Below are positions 11,201-23,200 of a stretch of 64,000 nucleotides of DNA, one piece after another. Position 1 is the stretch's first letter. Each line of letters begins with the position of its first letter. Source of the stretch: Lumnitzera littorea (Eukaryota; Streptophyta; Magnoliopsida; Myrtales; Combretaceae); NCBI GenBank assembly GCA_024138015.1, contig JAMXBB010000003.1, forward strand, positions 70,900,468-70,964,467, read 5' to 3'. The position numbers were made by a program, and so were the translations under genes. The notes under the pieces are model-generated. The model ran no database searches and was not told the origin of the DNA. It saw only the letters and a program-made list of their open reading frames with translations.

Positions 11201-14200
11201 AGGTGAAACTTGATAGTCTATTGCCAACTCTCTGTCACCAACTTACAAACCAAGTTCATCTACTTTGGATCAACTCATTTGAAAGCTACACCCATCGAAG
11301 TCCTTTTCCATCCGAAACGCCTACAACTCACTATGACAACGAAGTGATAAAGTGCTATGAGTGAAGGTTGTATGGAACAAAACATGTACTCCACAACACT
11401 CTTTCATCCTATGGTTGGTTATTCAGAAAAGGTTATATACCCTAAATAAGTTGCTAATTTGAGGAATTATAGATAGAAACTGCTGCTACTTAGGTAACAA
11501 TAGAGAGGAATCTCATTTACACCTGTTTCTGAATTATGAAGTTGTTAGACCAATTTGGTTAGACATTTCTAGGGTATGTAAGTTTCAAGGTGCTAACGTT
11601 TTAGCAACTACCTCCTTCAAGGACTTTGTGATGGCTTTTGCAAGATGCCCAAATCTATATAAAAAAATACCTTCTGTTGTTTACTACTATATTTGGAAAG
11701 AAAGAAATTATCAAAGGGTTGGTGGTCTTCCCACCGATCTCTCCTACTTAGCTAGGAAAATTTTCTATATTTTAGGTCTAGTTCCTAGATGAGGCTATGT
11801 ACTACTCTTATAGCGACCTACCAAATTATCCAGTTTCCTTTTCGCTTTTTGGTATTGGATCAATTACTTAGGCTCTCTTTTCCATGTATATTCTCTCCTT
11901 TATACATTAATATACTGAATTTACCCAAAAAAAAAAAACTCAATTTGTACAACTGTACATGCATTTCTCCCATGGGTGAAATATTTTACCAGTAGGTCGT
12001 ACATCAATGACATAATATGCCAAATGAGACCACCTATAAATCACATCCATGATATGAAAATGGATTACATTGGATAATAGCAAATTATGAACATATCTAA
12101 TGGATCCATTCTTAATTATAGATTAAGCCTATCCCAATTTAAGAATATAATCTTTGAGGGGAAAAAGCAACTTCCTACATAATATTTGTAATATGCAATA
12201 GCATTTCAGAAGTACTTAGTATATAAAAACTACATGGCCATTCCCAGAGGATATTTCCTTTAAAGAATTCAATGGTCTGAACATCAACATTGGAGAATAC
12301 TATTAACCATATAACCTTAAGACATTGTTGGCTAAAAGAGTTTTGAGAGTGCAAGCATGGAAGGAGAAAACAAGATGATATTGCCTCTTTTCTTGCTTTG
12401 ATATATGCGAATGGCAAGTGGAAGGATTTTGGAGTGAAGTAAATAAATAAATTAATCATCTTAAACTTTTAATTTCTAAAATTAAACATACGTAAGACTC
12501 CACCCACCCCACCCTAGCCCGCCTACCCCCGGTCTCCTCTTTAATGAAGTCTATATTGAAGTAGCAAATTGATCTAAATTTAATGCAATATTTGGGCAAT
12601 ATTTCCATGTGATCGATCTTAATCAATGTCTTTGATTATTTCCATGTGATGGATATTAATCAATGTCTAAACCCACAAGTGAGGAGAAGTATTAAATCAT
12701 AAAATAAAAGGCCACCACCAATCTACCATCAACAAGTTAAATCGATATCCAACAGTCTAGTACCACTTTTCATCTAACCTTATTCTTCCAAAACAAACAA
12801 AAGAAAGTCCTCAAATCTTTCACACTCCACATTCATTTCTCTCCTTTTCTTTTACCTCCAAAGCTCAAGGTAACTAAGACTTCCTTTATGGAACTTTCAA
12901 GAGAGGGCATTAAAGCAATCAAGGCGAAGAAAGGAACAATAGTAGATTTTAGATGCATCTTTTGCTCAAGGCAACTATCAATAGTCAGTACTTTATTCTT
13001 TGATAGTAGGATATGGGAATGTCATTTGCAAGTCAAGCTCCTAATCCCCCATAATAGTTTAGGTTGAGCTCTAAAACATCCCCATGGAGCTTTTAGCTAG
13101 GAATCAGTTACATTGTGAGTAAACTCAAACTTAATGAACCATAGATTGTTGACTCCATTACAACTCAATAGGAAAGATAGAACTTTGCCTTCATATGTGT
13201 TGAAAAATGCAAGCTAATAGTGATTATCTAGACTCAAATCTTGGTTCAATGTGTTGATGGTAGAAAAGTTTCTATAGAAGGTGAATACTAGTGGAACCTC
13301 CCTAATTGATCCCACTATAAGACCTTTAGTTATGATATGATCACTTGTACTTTAAACAAAGATAGCCCTTCAACCCCCTATGGCCTATGGGGACTTTGAA
13401 TGTTGACCCTCATCCCTAAGAAGTGATAGTGAACATAGGAATTTTGAAAAGCCCTTTAGATAGCAAGGTTGCCGAGCTCTCCCCTTCTTCACATGAAAGT
13501 CTCCACTTGATATATAAGACCCTACAAGAAGCAAGAGCCACACTAAATGCCATTGGGATGGCAGGTGATGGTCTCCAGATTAAAAGTAAGGCTCTAAGTA
13601 CCAAAGAATATTTAGTGCCAAAATCCTCTCTCAACATGATATTGTTTAACTTCCTTGGTGACATTGTTTCCTGCCCATCCTCTGGCCTAGCCTTAGAAAA
13701 AAAACTTCCAGAGATACTGTGCCAAGAAGAAGAGAAAGGGTAGAAAACGTTTTAGGACCTATGGTGTTAGCTTGTGATGTTATCCAATTGCTTCTCTGTA
13801 TTGTTTTATTAATTTCATGCTTTTGTATTTGTATCATCCTTGAGGGTGTTTTGACCGTTTGATTTTGAAGGTCTTCCCTTTCCATTGTATTGCTACTTTT
13901 TTTGTTAAATCAGAAACCAAAAAATCTGATCTTGTCCAAAACAAAATCCATCTTATACAGTAAGTACCTCAGGATATTTAATCATCAAGGTTGGGTGGTT
14001 CTTGTATGCCTCTGGAACAAGGATCATCAAAGCTTCCTCAGGAGTACGACCGCTTCTTATCATCAACTGAAACAAACACCAATATATGTGATATCAAAAA
14101 ATTACAGGTTATCAAAAACAAAAACATTCTAATGCAATATACGTGAATAGACTCATAGCTGTAGCTTTTCATCCTGGCAATACCATTTGAACTCCATTGC

Positions 14201-17200
14201 AAGCAAAAGCAAACAAAATAGCAAAAACTAAAATGATTATATCACAGTAATATGTATTAAATGAAATGCATGAATGATTGATAGTGACAGAACCTTCATG
14301 TGTATTAGAGGATGAATACCATTGAAATATAAGTAAGCGCAATCTGGGTTGAGAAACAACACATGGCAACAACAGAAAAATAACCATTGCAGTATGGATT
14401 ATAGGAGCAGTTGACAAGCTACTGTCTGCAATTCTGCATATGTAAGCAAGCTTTTCTGCACATATATATTATATGTAATAGCACATTCAATTTGTGACAT
14501 ATTTAAAGATCCAAGTAATGCAAATAGCATTAATAAATATAGCAAGATTTATCTAAAAAAATTAAATAACGTGTCTGAAGCTTTTCTTCTTCTAATATGT
14601 TAGAAGCTTTCCAGTTCTTTTTTTCTTTTTTTTTTTTAATTTTCAGCAATAAAAATTCTATTCTTATATCAAGAGATACCAAGCCTTGTACACAAAAAGA
14701 GAATCCTTTTGAGGTGTATAAGTGTGGCATGGATAAAATTAAAAAAAAAAAATAGAGAAATGTTCAAAAATAATAAGAAATGGTTATTATCTTGTGTATA
14801 TATTTTTCTGTATTGTTGTTAAAAGCTTTGTTACTTTGTTGGGTAAATAATTGAAACTTTCATTAAAACCAAGGAAAATATGTACACAAAGCCATCATGC
14901 AAAGAAATGGGGTAGCATAGCTACTCAGAACTACAAGAGTACACAAAAGCTCTACGTAGAAACTAGAGTAAACTCAAAAATATTAAGAGCAACATAGCTT
15001 AGAATAAGCAAGAATTTGGCTAGCTGATAATGTTGCTTGGGTATGGGACTTGCAAGTTGAATTCACTTATGGAGACTCCAACTGCAGTATACACCAGCAG
15101 CAAGTGCGAATCTCCACAATTTGATTGGTGGTTGAGACAAAAACACTGGCCATAAAATAACAGGCAAAGATTTATGTAGAAATGGTTTTTTGGTTCTACT
15201 ACTAGTTACACCCCCTACAACAGCAACCCATGTGGAAACACAGGAATATCTTGTCCATTAGCATTCTTAAAAGTGGTGATCCACAGGTTCAAAAGTTTGC
15301 TTGGATAGATAGCATCAGTCACTAAATGATCTTTCTTTACATTATCATTTACAGTCCCCATAAGCTTCCCCAGCAAAAGCTGCAAATTTACAGGTAACTT
15401 CAGGTTCCATGTGAGTGACCATGGGAATCTTGCCTCACACTTAATACATCACCAATTGATATACTATTGTAAGAAGCTCTCACCAAAGAAAACCATTGAT
15501 TTTCAAAATCTAGAGCCTTGTCAGGAGTATCTTCATCTGGTAGATGACTTCATAGCTCTCAACAAAAGAAACTGGCCAGCATCCATCTAAATCCAAAACA
15601 TGTCTTCTCAAGTTGAGACTCTCAACACTGTATGCCCTCATTGAAGTCATTCAGTTTCTTAGTTCTAACCAGCCTGAATCAGAAGAGTTCAGGAAATCTT
15701 ACTTTGATGGTCTATTTGAACACTAGATATTCCAATGTAGTATATGATATTTAATCAGAAAGGTTCCCAAAATGTTGACATCTATTTGGACTACATGGCC
15801 AAAGATTGCTTATAGGATATACGAACCAATTTTGTCTCTCTCATTTTTATTTAGCTAATCACCTTGCTCTCCATTGTGCATAGTTCAATCAGTAAAAATT
15901 GAATGGAGCCTATGCCTTTGTCGAACATCACACAAATGGACCACAAATAGCAGCTGATAAACCAATCTTAGACAGCTTTGGTGGAAGAAGCTAGCATAGT
16001 TAAGAAAATAAGGTAAAAAGAATATATGACGAGACTTATAGCAAAATGGAAACAGACTTATTTTCATTTTATTCCCCCCTCTTTTTGAAATATTCTCAGT
16101 TCCCTCCATCGGAAACTACTTATCAAAATGATTAAGACTTGGCAAGCATTCAACTGATGATGCAGGCCAATTGAATGCAGTGTAGCGTGTGACTAGACCC
16201 TTTTTAAGTTGACATACCAAAATACATACACATGATCTCATTATGTAGTGGCACTCATCTATACAAAACTAGCCACCAGAAAAAATAAGTAACAGGAAGA
16301 GAAGCAAGTGATAATTCATCAACCACATGCAATAAGACAGCAATCATTAAATTTCTCTCCCCCACTTAACAAAGAAATCAAAAAATTTCTCATTCAGAAA
16401 AATTGAAATCAAATTCAACTGACATGAATTATGAAAGTAATCAATCAAATAATATCACATTTCCCATGTTTATCTGGATCAAAAATATATACAAATATAT
16501 ATATATATACATACCTCTGCTGCACTATCAAGGTTTGCTGAGTCTGATGCTTTTGGATTACCATAGGGACGAATCTCATTTTCACGGCCATGCCAAACTG
16601 GAGATTTTAATATAGTTTCTCGAGATTGCATCCAATTTAAGTTTCCCTGCACATGAATTTCACTCTATTAAGTAAAGACATTTGTTTAACTTATGCAAGT
16701 AAGAATGAACAGAAAATTTACTAAAGAAAGGCATAAAATGAATGTGGTATAACCTGTATGGTATTGATCTCCCCATTATGACCAAGGAACCTCATTGGTT
16801 GGGCTAGTGGCCATCTAGGATTAGTATTGGTGCTATACCTTCTATGATAGATAGCAAAGGGAGATTTATAAAGATCATTTTGCAGATCCAAATAAAATAA
16901 ACCAAGGACCTCCGACCGAAGCATTCCCTTGTAAACTAAAGTTTGATTGGACAGAGAACAAATATAGAGCTCATTTCCCCAGCTTTCTCCACTAGCTGCT
17001 TTTTCTATCAGTTTTCGACAAATGTACAGTTCACGTTCAATATCATCAACACTGTCTTCCTCAACAACTCTAACAAACACCTGTTGTATGTTGGGCATGG
17101 TTTCTTTTGCATAATAACCAACAACAGCTGTATCGACAGGTACAGACCGCCATCCAAGCACCTCCAGGCCTTCTTGTTTGAAGATATTTTCAATGACTAC

Positions 17201-20200
17201 AAAAGCAACAGGAATTTATGTCAATGGTACATTCTGTACAATAACTTATTAGATGTACATATTTGACATGATATTACATGCTAAAATGCTCCAAATAAGA
17301 ACAACAAGCCTTAATACCATCTAAAATAGGGTTGGCTACAATCCCATTTGCCATTATGCTCTATCACACGCTACATGCTCCAATCTACATTGGACTCAAC
17401 CACATGGAAACAAATTCAAGACAACTGAAGAAGCCACAAAAGATAATCTAAGACAAAATGCTATAAGATAGTTATGTCATTAGCCACTCACCAACAAATA
17501 GGATAATCATAGTAGTTCACAATTACAAGGAAAAATTGGATCAATTTGGTTGATGCTTTGGATCCTTTTCTTCTCCTCAATTGTTTCTCCAGCAATCCTA
17601 AGGGTTGGCCAATAAGGTTAAAGAATTCTCATGACAACTTATATGAGGTAATGAATTCAAATTTGTTGAAAGACCTCAGATTAATTAGTGTAGAAAATGT
17701 AGTTAATCTTTAAATCGGTTATGTAACTAAAATTGTTGGTAGTTAGGGTTGGTGAGTTACTGCTTGTTGCTACCAACCAAATTTGGACCATCTATAAACA
17801 GGTCCTCTTATGTGCAATCTTTGTATGCCAAGTCATTTCTAATCAAAATCCCAATCATGTCATCTAAGATGGCCCCAAAAAAAAACACAAGCCTTCGTAG
17901 AAACAAAACTTAAGTTTCTTCCCTTGAATCCAAAGATGTAACCTCGACAAAGGTAGCAAATATGAGGGTTGAGAGACCTTCAAAGTTCAAATGTCAATTT
18001 ATCAACCAAACAAGTCAGAGTTCTCCAAAAAATTATCAAATCAAGCACATGTTAAGAAAGGGAAGGAAGCACAATATAATGGTCCATTTAGTCGTTACAA
18101 ATGCGTCTACCTTTGTGTTCTTAGATGAAAACATGTAGATTGTTGATACAGGAGTATCAGTCATATAACTCTCCAAAGTACCTTGAATCATATGAGCAAT
18201 GAGATGAGAACATGTGTATATAGGTTGCTAATGGAAACTTAGCTTCAGCTAAAGAATAAGATTTAGAGTGCATCACAAAATTAAAGTTGAATTCAATTTT
18301 ATTTGTAAATGAATTATAATATAATTTTTTGTGTGTGAGAAAGTCGACAAGAGATATCTATTGTCGAATAATTTTTCCTCCTTATTATTGTGAGTTTCAA
18401 GACCAATCTCCTGGGAGAATGATTAACAATCCTAAGGAGAAAAATGGCTTGTACCATCCTTCAAGAGTAAGAAAACACTCAAATCTTTGTTAAGTCTAAA
18501 TTGTTTCAACTATGTCTCACTCTAATGCCGTGCTACAGCATAAGTGTTTGAGCCATCCTAATTTCAATTGTTCGAGTTTTGTGTATCGTTGACTTTTCAC
18601 CAATAATAAGAGAGGATTTTCACTGTGAACATTGTATCATGGCAAAGCATTCTCAATCTTCTTATAATACACATTCTTATCAATCATCTCAACCCTTTCA
18701 TCTTATACACAATCGTATATGGGGACTAACTAAAAGTCAAAGTCTATGTGGTCATTGGTATATAGCTTTCATAGATGATCACACAAGAGTCAGTTGAGTC
18801 TATCTATTTAAAGAAAAATCTAAGGCATTTTTTTCATCTATTTCATAAGTTATTAGCGAAATGTTTCAAACCCCGATTCACATCTTAAGGTCAAAAAATT
18901 GACAAGAATATTTTTCACTTGAATTCTCCTCTCATTTGGTAGAAAATAGTATAATACACCAGAGTTCTTGTTCATACATTCTCAATAAAACAAAGTGGCT
19001 AAGAGCATAAATAGACATTCACTAAAAGTAGCAAGAGCTATAACGACAGCAAACTTAGTGCCACATTCTTATTAGAGGGATGCCATTTTAGCATCAACCT
19101 ATTTAATAAATCAAATGCTCTCTATACCTCTTAAGTTTAGAACTCCTCTCTAAGTATGCTATTAGAGACTTTCCCACATGTGCCTATACTTGATTCACTA
19201 CCGCCAAAAGTCTTTAGGAGTACTGCCCTTATTCATAATCATCAACAAACCCGCAATAGACTTGACCCTAAAGGCATCAAATGTATATTTCTTAGCTACT
19301 CTTTAAGTAAAAAAGGGTATAAATGCTTCTGTCCAACTACAAAAAAATGGTACATCACTACAGATGTATTTCATGAAGACCAATCTTTCCATAGTTATTC
19401 TCTCCAATGGGAGAATTTAAGTGGCAAAGGTACACTTGTTTCAAACATATCCATATCTAAACCAATTTCCCAAGAAATTCACACATGGTCCATACCTCAT
19501 TCGTAGCCAAATCCCAAAACCCAACTCCTACACCACTCGAGTCAATCTACTCCTGCATTGAGTCAATTAAGTCCTACTTTGTATCCTCAATCTCAATCAA
19601 ATCCTAAGCCTCGGCTCCTCTATCACTCAAATCAATTGAGTCCTACTTCGGGTTCAGAATCTCAAACCGAAGTCATACACACACCACCAACAAGTGTTAA
19701 ACCTACGTTTGAATTGTAAGTGTTTCCAAGAAGGTCCACATCTTCTCAACGATATGATCCCCTAGTGAAGTCTCTAATATTACATATGAGTATAATAAGA
19801 AGGGTAAAAGTGTCATTATATAGTGTTGAGAGTCATGTAGTATGTGTATAGCAAGAAGGGTAAATGCTTCATTAACTAGAATAGACATGTTCTGCCTATA
19901 AATAGTGTCAAGCAGCTAATCAGAGAAAAAAAAATCATTTTGTGAAGTCAAGTTCCAATGAGTGGAATGACCAAGTTGCTTGTGTATAAGCTTATGCTCA
20001 TGGCTCTCTTCTAGAGAGAGAGATTAGTGTTTATAATCTTAATTTCTTCTACGATTTCCATAAAAATATTTCAATTTTCTTAATTCATCTATCCGTAGGT
20101 TCATAACAATTGGTGCCGCCTTGCCTAAAATCAAACTAGATTCACTATTTCCGATAATCATTGTGACAAATAATCATGGAGTCAATTAACAACTCACATC

Positions 20201-23200
20201 AAGAAACTGCTAAAGACATGTAACAACTTATCCGGAGTTTGTTGCAGATTCATGATATGGTGTACAATTTGTGGATTGAGTGGAAGGTGCAACAACAGTC
20301 GCAGTAGCCAAATGACGACACTCACCTAGGATTTTCATCGATGGAGAACCTAATGTCAAATCCCAAACCTTTGCCAGAGGAAATCAGTAGCAATAGTACT
20401 GTTATTTCCAGATTTGGTACTGTCCCGGCTTACACGGAGGAAGGAACTATTGTGGATGGCTTTGCATCTATGAACAAAACAGGAGATCATGTTGGAGGAA
20501 GATGTGCTTCCAACTGCCATACCATTACTTCCATCGGCAACTCTTCCAATGAACTTTCCAACGACTTGTCTGGTGAATTTTCTAGTGATAAATCTACCGC
20601 TTTTTCAAGGTCTCATGCTAACATTTGTGATGATGATAGCTCTGTTTTTCGTTGTTTTGGGAATGGATCATATAGACACAGTTTAGATGTTCGATGAAAT
20701 GCTCAAGTTATCAACCTCTTTAACACTAGATCTCCATGTTGTGATAATTTTGTTGAAGCTTTTATGGATCTTGGTTCCTCTTTTGTTCCAACTGGTGACA
20801 AGGTCCTCTGTAGTTTGACTGAGGATAATTTGCCTGCTGGAATAGACGACTCCAACTCCAATTCAGATGCTGCTAATGCTCTATACTCTGTTAATGTCAA
20901 TGAAGTTGGAACTATTGTCGATGAAGTTGGAGTTGGCAGTGACAAAGTTGAAGGCCAACACTTAGGGCATGATCTTATGAAGCCTTCTGCTCTGATGTTG
21001 CTTGATATCAGTGTTTTGATTGAACCAAAACAGTCCCTCAAATCATCAAAGGATGTCCTTGTGGTTCCATTCGCCCAACCACAGTTTTTTTTATCCAGCC
21101 CCACCTCCGAGTTGCTTGCATCAATGGGAGTCTAGCCATACCAACAGTCACAGGAACTCTTTGTTGAAGCATTCCTTCCACTAATTCTTGGAAGATTAGG
21201 GCTGGCCATTTTCATCAGAATTTGCTCATAAACTTTCTGCTTCATTCACTGTTGCCCAGTTATGGTAATTTTGGTGCTCTTTCTACTTATCCTTCAGTCA
21301 TCCTCAATGTACTCAGTTTCCTTATGTCAGTTCTATCCTATGCAGCTAAGTTTGACAAAGTTGGCATAGGATAGTTGTGAGAGTTTCTCTACTTGGTCCT
21401 TGAGGGCAAGGACCCATTTCAAGGGGGCAGTATCAATATGATCCCCGAGTGAAGTCTCTTATATTACATATGAGTATAATAAGAAGGGTAAAAGTGTCAT
21501 TATAAAGTGTTGAGAGTCATATAGTATATGTATCGCAAGAAGGGTAAATGTGTCATTAGCTAGAGTAGACATGTTCTGCCTGTAAATGGTGTCAGGCAGC
21601 TAATTAGAAAAAAAAAAAAAAAAAAAAATTATTCTGTGAAGTCAAGTTTCAGTGAGTGGAATTAGTAAGTTGCTCGTATATGAGCTTATGCTCATGGCTC
21701 TCTTCTCTAGAGAGAGATTAGTGTTTATAATCACAATTTCTTCTATGATTTCAATAAAAATACTTCTATTTTCTTAATTCATCTTATCTGTGGGTTCATG
21801 ACAAGAAGGCCAATTATACAATCTTGTAATGGGCATCTCTGAATATAATGAAAAGATAGTTGGAAAGAAAGTGTGCTAAGAAAATAAGAGTTTGGATGAA
21901 GATATGGTGTTGAAAACCAATGACAAGCTACCTATAGCACTTTGTAAAGGGAAGAAGAGGTGTGTTGAATATCCCATTGCTAACTATGCAACATTTAAGA
22001 AATTGTCCCATCATTACATGGATTTTATTACTCAAATTGATACGGAGAAACTACCAAGAAATATCCATGAAAGCTTAGTATTCCTAGATGGAAGGATGTT
22101 GTAACAAAGGAAATGGAGGCATTGTATAAGAATAATACTTGGGACAAAGTTGATTTAACTAAAGGAAAGAAAGTTGTCGAAAGAAAATGAGTGTTTAATG
22201 TGAAGTCTAGGGCAAATGACAGTATAAAAAGATATAAAGCAAGATTGGTAGCTCAAGGATATAATCAGACTTATGGAATTAATTACCAAGGAAACTTTCG
22301 CTCCAGCAGCAAAACTTAATACAGTTCGCATAGTTTTGTCTTTAGTTGCAAATCTTGAATGGCCTCTTCATCAGATGGATGTTAAAACCACTTTCTTGAA
22401 TTATGAGTTGGAAGAGGAAATCTACATGAAATTGCCTCCTGGTTTCTCTTTAGAGAAAGCGGAAGGAAAAGTGCGCAAGTTGAATTAATCTCTTTATTGG
22501 CCAAGGCAGTCACCTCATGCTTGGTTTAGATGTTTTTGCAATACTATGATCCATTCAGGGGTTACACAAGGACAGGCTGATCATCCTTTCTTTACTAAGT
22601 TGAACCATTGACGGTAAGAAATCCGTTCTAATTGCTTAAGTTGATGATATTATAATCAGTGGTGATAACTTCAAGAAGATTAGTAAACTAAGAAAGAGAT
22701 AAAGTCAGAATTTGAGATTAAAAAACTTGGTGAGTTGAAATATTTCTTAAGAATGGAAGTGGCTGAAAGTACATCAGGCAATGTCATTTCTCAACGGAAA
22801 TATATTCTTGACCTTTTGAAAAAAAAAACTGGTAAGCTTAGATGCAAGCCTCCGGCAACTCCACTTCCCCCTAACTGGAAGTATAAAAGGTGTTGAGACT
22901 GACTCATCAAACTCAATTGATAGAGGATTGTATCAACACTCATTGGGTCCACTGCCTCCAAAAGCCCTACTTCATAAAAGTGGAGACACATGATGCAGTG
23001 ATTGGAAAGAGGGAATTAAGCAAAAAGAAATATTGGAAAGGGAATGTATTAGGAGCACAAGAAAGTCAAAGAAAATATTAGTTTGAAAGGATGGATAGAA
23101 TGACAAAGGAAAGTTCATTGGTTTAAAGAAAAAGAAAAGGAAAGGAAACAAGTACGATGAGATTATTATTTTTTTCTTTTTAGCTCATTCACTGATAAAT

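Larger units (their letters stand above)
6350..11938 (+). mobile_element. L1-type LINE retrotransposon, near full length, decayed, antisense in Fd-GOGAT intron 5
   Basis: In order the element has a pyrimidine-rich 5' UTR-like region (6360-6540), an ORF1 relic (6556-7958), an ORF2 relic with endonuclease, reverse transcriptase and C-terminal zinc-binding domains (about 8266-11792), and a poly(A) tail at 11927-11938. The length of about 5.6 kb is close to that of complete plant L1-type LINEs. Both ORFs carry many stops and frameshifts, so it is not autonomous. AATTTGT occurs just after the poly(A) tail (11942-11948) and again at 6242-6248, overlapping the first bases of U6. This suggests that U6 and LINE inserted together. 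Confidence 0.92.
5869..13967 (-). other. Fd-GOGAT intron 5 (8.1 kb)
   Basis: This is the largest intron seen, holding the U6-LINE insertion (6247-11938) in antisense orientation. The remainder, 5869-6246 and 11939-13967, is AT-rich intron plus an unrecognised block at about 12480-13960. The donor (GTACTTAC) and acceptor (CCATAG) appear intact, so splicing over 8 kb is still plausible. Confidence 0.9.
19744..21803 (+). mobile_element. Non-autonomous LTR retrotransposon nested in the copia element
   Basis: Two direct repeats of about 365 bp (19744-20108 and 21431-21803) flank a 1.3-kb interior. A PBS-like TTGGTGCCGCCTTGCC starts directly after the first repeat (20110), and a polypurine tract (AAGGGGGCAG) lies directly before the second. 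No RT, integrase or protease motif exists inside, so movement must have been in trans. The inner repeat ends read TATCAATATGATCCC and GGTTCATGACA, roughly inverted, as LTR termini are. The LTRs differ by about 15 positions in the first 178 aligned bases. No convincing target duplication was found. Confidence 0.85.
17640..22990 (+). mobile_element. Ty1/copia retrotransposon, decayed, antisense in Fd-GOGAT intron 2
   Basis: The order protease, GAG-pre-integrase, integrase, reverse transcriptase on the plus strand is diagnostic of Ty1/copia. An LTR-like stretch with a TATA-like CTATAAACAGG lies at about 17640-17870. A protease relic around 18140 contains the triad IVDTG followed by V instead of A. 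Integrase (about 18490-19560) and RT (about 21880-22980) follow, split by another LTR element at 19744-21803. No 3' LTR or RNase H part was recognised, so the 3' end is probably lost. Outer boundaries are approximate. Confidence 0.85.

Noticed and set aside
6242..11948. LINE as a host gene or expressed RT
   Set aside because: Numerous stops, frame changes and catalytic Asp-to-Asn changes show it is a dead element.
16943..17266. 107-codon plus-strand open frame
   Set aside because: It is the antisense shadow of Fd-GOGAT exon 3.
20703..21104. 133-codon minus-strand open frame
   Set aside because: It is antisense to the longer, better supported plus-strand frame of the nested LTR element.
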